From the NCBI GenBank assembly GCA_017307855.1, contig JAFKGD010000003.1, positions 276,707-340,706 on the forward strand: a stretch of 64,000 nt of DNA, given 5' to 3'. The DNA comes from Burkholderiales bacterium. Its GTDB lineage: Bacteria > Pseudomonadota > Gammaproteobacteria > Burkholderiales > Burkholderiaceae_C. Below, in pieces: positions 62,599 through 64,000 of the stretch (positions are counted from its first letter, which is position 1; each line of letters begins with the position of its first letter). The translations under genes were made by a program, and so were the position numbers. The notes beneath the pieces were generated by a model. It was not told the DNA's origin. It worked only from the letters and a program-made list of their open reading frames with translations, and searched no databases.

Positions 62599-63233
62599 GG
62601 CGAGTCATTGCACGCTCATGGGTCATGGGCCTGCTCTTCCTGGAGAGCCTCCCGCTCGCCATGATCGTCTTCATCTGCTTCGGTCGCGCAAAGAGTCGAC
62701 CTATGCTGGCGCTTGTCCTTGTCGCGTGCTTGTCGACGGTGCTGCCTGGGGACGCACACGCTCAGGTTCACAAGTGCGTCGACTCTGCTGGCCGAACAGA
62801 GTACCGCGAAGCTCCATGCGCCGCTGATGCGCGTGGAGGTCAGATCAACGTGCAGGCGAACACCTCGGATGGGCAAGCCGTTGAGCGTGCGCAATTGCGT
62901 TCTGAGAACGAGCGGCTTAGAGACCGACTTCACAATGCTGAGTCGTATCAGCAGCCGCAGGGCGGGGTAGGTAGAACTCAGGCTGATCTGGCCTCCCAGG
63001 CCGGCAGCTCGCAGGCCTGCCAGCAGGCGCGTCGCAGCTACGAAACGGCGGCAAGCTCCATTGCTCCGAACAAGGCTGATATCGCAGCCAGGCGCTCTGC
63101 AATGCATGGAGCGTGCGGCACGATCGAGCCTCCAATCACTGAGGTGACCGTAATCAAGCAAGCACCGCCGCTCCAACGCGAATGCTTGGATGCTCGAGAC
63201 TGGAACTGCGTCCAGAAATTGCCAAGACGCTAG
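62595..63233 (+). CDS. DUF4124-containing secreted protein
   Basis: A 212-residue protein. Two hydrophobic N-terminal segments end in a signal-like site (VLPGDAHAQ, about residue 56). The mature part starts with the DUF4124 pattern VHKCVDSAGRTEYREAPC, then a coiled-coil stretch AVERAQLRSENERLRDRLHN and four Cys in the C-terminal half. An internal ATG near 62703 (MLALVLVACLSTVL) may be the true start. DUF4124 proteins are periplasmic and of unknown role. Coupled by ATGA to the small membrane protein. Confidence 0.75.
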   Translation: MRRVIARSWVMGLLFLESLPLAMIVFICFGRAKSRPMLALVLVACLSTVLPGDAHAQVHKCVDSAGRTEYREAPCAADARGGQINVQANTSDGQAVERAQLRSENERLRDRLHNAESYQQPQGGVGRTQADLASQAGSSQACQQARRSYETAASSIAPNKADIAARRSAMHGACGTIEPPITEVTVIKQAPPLQRECLDARDWNCVQKLPRR

Positions 63234-63236
63234 GAC

Positions 63237-63827
63237 CTATGGTGTTCGACGCGGAGCTATAGCACCAAGTTCAAGCAGCTTTATTCGCAGCCCGTTCGGG
63301 CCGGCCTCCTGCAGCAGCACATACTCGCCGGTCAGACGCGGCGGTGAACCTTGGTAACGTATCCCCACAGCCTTTGATCCGTACTGCTTGACGACAGCGA
63401 CAGTCGGCTCATCACTAAGCACGTAGAAGGCGGTCTGAGACTTTGCAACGAGCGCTCCAATGAGATACGCGAGCATGTACGCAAACATAGTGAAGACAAT
63501 GCCGCTGTACACCAATCTTGAAGGCATAGACTTCAGGCGTTGAGAGAAGGTTATCTCCTTGGCGTCTTTAATGTCTGCGGCTTTAATCCGATCAACAAAC
63601 GTACCTTTGCCTGCAATCAGCTCACCAAGATAGTTCATCAACAGGTGCAATGTGACCATGACCGCGAGAAAGACGTTCACCCATCTAAGCGGCGTAAGCA
63701 CCATCGTCGCAATCCAGATGAATGCCACGAGCACCAATATGACCTTGAACCGTACAGATGGAATCGAGTCGGTAAGCCGACCGAGGAGATCTCCGACCTG
63801 TGTTAGCTGGAGAGCTACAAGTATCAA
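63237..63827 (-). CDS. Membrane protein of unknown function
   Basis: A 196-residue protein with about four spans: FKVILVLVAFIWIATMVLTP, WVNVFLAVMVTLHLLMNYLG, then LVYSGIVFTMFAYMLAYLIG, and a C-terminal soluble domain with a strand-rich TAFYVLSDEPTVAVVKQYGS pattern. No family recognised. Convergent with the DUF4124 gene, three bases apart. Codon use is less GC-biased than the core region. Confidence 0.7.
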   Translation of the reverse strand: MILVALQLTQVGDLLGRLTDSIPSVRFKVILVLVAFIWIATMVLTPLRWVNVFLAVMVTLHLLMNYLGELIAGKGTFVDRIKAADIKDAKEITFSQRLKSMPSRLVYSGIVFTMFAYMLAYLIGALVAKSQTAFYVLSDEPTVAVVKQYGSKAVGIRYQGSPPRLTGEYVLLQEAGPNGLRIKLLELGAIAPRRTP

Positions 63828-63851
63828 GACCGTGGCTGCGAATAGAACATT

Positions 63852-64000
63852 TGACCCTGCCTCGTTTCCACGTACATCAAGTCATGCAGCCAAGCGGGTG
63901 CTCTCCCAGATCACTGGGGGCAGGAAACCGTTGGCCGAGTGCAAGCGCTGGCGGTTGTACCAGCCTTCGATCCAATTGACGATGTCCAGCCTGGCCTGCG
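63852..64000 (-). mobile_element. End of an IS3-family insertion sequence
   Basis: The minus strand from the window edge encodes the last part of an IS3-type OrfB transposase, stopping at TGA 63884-63882. The outer end probably lies near 63852, where TGACCCTGCCTCGTTTCC resembles a terminal inverted repeat. The other end is outside the window. Confidence 0.75.
63882..64000 (-). CDS. IS3-family transposase, C-terminal fragment
   Basis: The visible 38 residues include ARLDIVNWIEGWYNRQRLHS and FLPPVIWESTRLAA. The WIExWYNRxRLHSA pattern surrounds the final catalytic region of IS3/IS150-type DDE transposases. The gene runs off the right edge, so intactness cannot be judged. Confidence 0.85.
   Translation of the reverse strand, partial: QARLDIVNWIEGWYNRQRLHSANGFLPPVIWESTRLAA

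Overview
The window looks like the chromosome of a betaproteobacterium of the order Burkholderiales, most likely a Comamonadaceae member (Acidovorax/Variovorax-like). The basis is very high GC with strong third-position GC, the isc operon next to dnaQ and a Val tRNA, ppk1-sixA-ppx beside pst-phoU-phoBR, and an intergenic triple-hairpin repeat of a kind I associate with that family. The genus is an inference; no rRNA gene is present.

Positions 1-3000 hold the 3' end of a tad pilus locus: TadC-like, a DUF192 protein, a TPR lipoprotein, a TadE-like pseudopilin and a DUF3617 protein. Positions 3010-21105 are an unusually complete phosphate-starvation locus. It contains the Tat-exported phosphatase PhoX, a three-gene block (OlsB-like N-acyltransferase, PlcP-like phospholipase C, Agt-like glycosyltransferase) expected to swap phospholipids for phosphorus-free lipids, polyphosphate enzymes (ppk1, sixA, ppx), and pstSCAB-phoU-phoB-phoR. 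Pho-box-like 7+4+7 repeats precede phoX, the lipid block, ppk1 and pstS.

Positions 21119-41109 are core housekeeping: a MATE exporter, a polytopic ArnT-like protein, rpmE2, rho, trxA, a flavoprotein, a nucleotidyltransferase-like protein, an aromatic aminotransferase, uvrB, a LuxR-type two-component pair, iscRSUA-hscBA-fdx, dnaQ and tRNA-Val(CAC).

The tRNA and its terminator mark the start of accessory DNA that runs to the end of the window. First comes a mobile-element remnant (radC-like, ardC-like, small membrane proteins, a serine recombinase). Then come three scattered copies of one small unknown protein family, a lipoprotein gene broken by an amber codon, ligD with no ku in view, relics of a second ligD and of its neighbour, and nhaA behind a structured leader. 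An SOS-boxed divergent locus (umuD, umuC and partners) follows.

The most striking structure is at 56533-60122. Nine short, mostly membrane or orphan genes lie in both orientations and are separated by ten copies of a palindromic repeat. The repeat has two half-types. One sits just upstream of start codons and the other just downstream of stop codons, whichever strand the gene is on, so each gene behaves as a palindrome-bounded cassette. The window ends with an SRAP protein, an HD phosphohydrolase-like protein, an HTH regulator divergent from a three-gene membrane/secreted operon, and the end of an IS3-family element.
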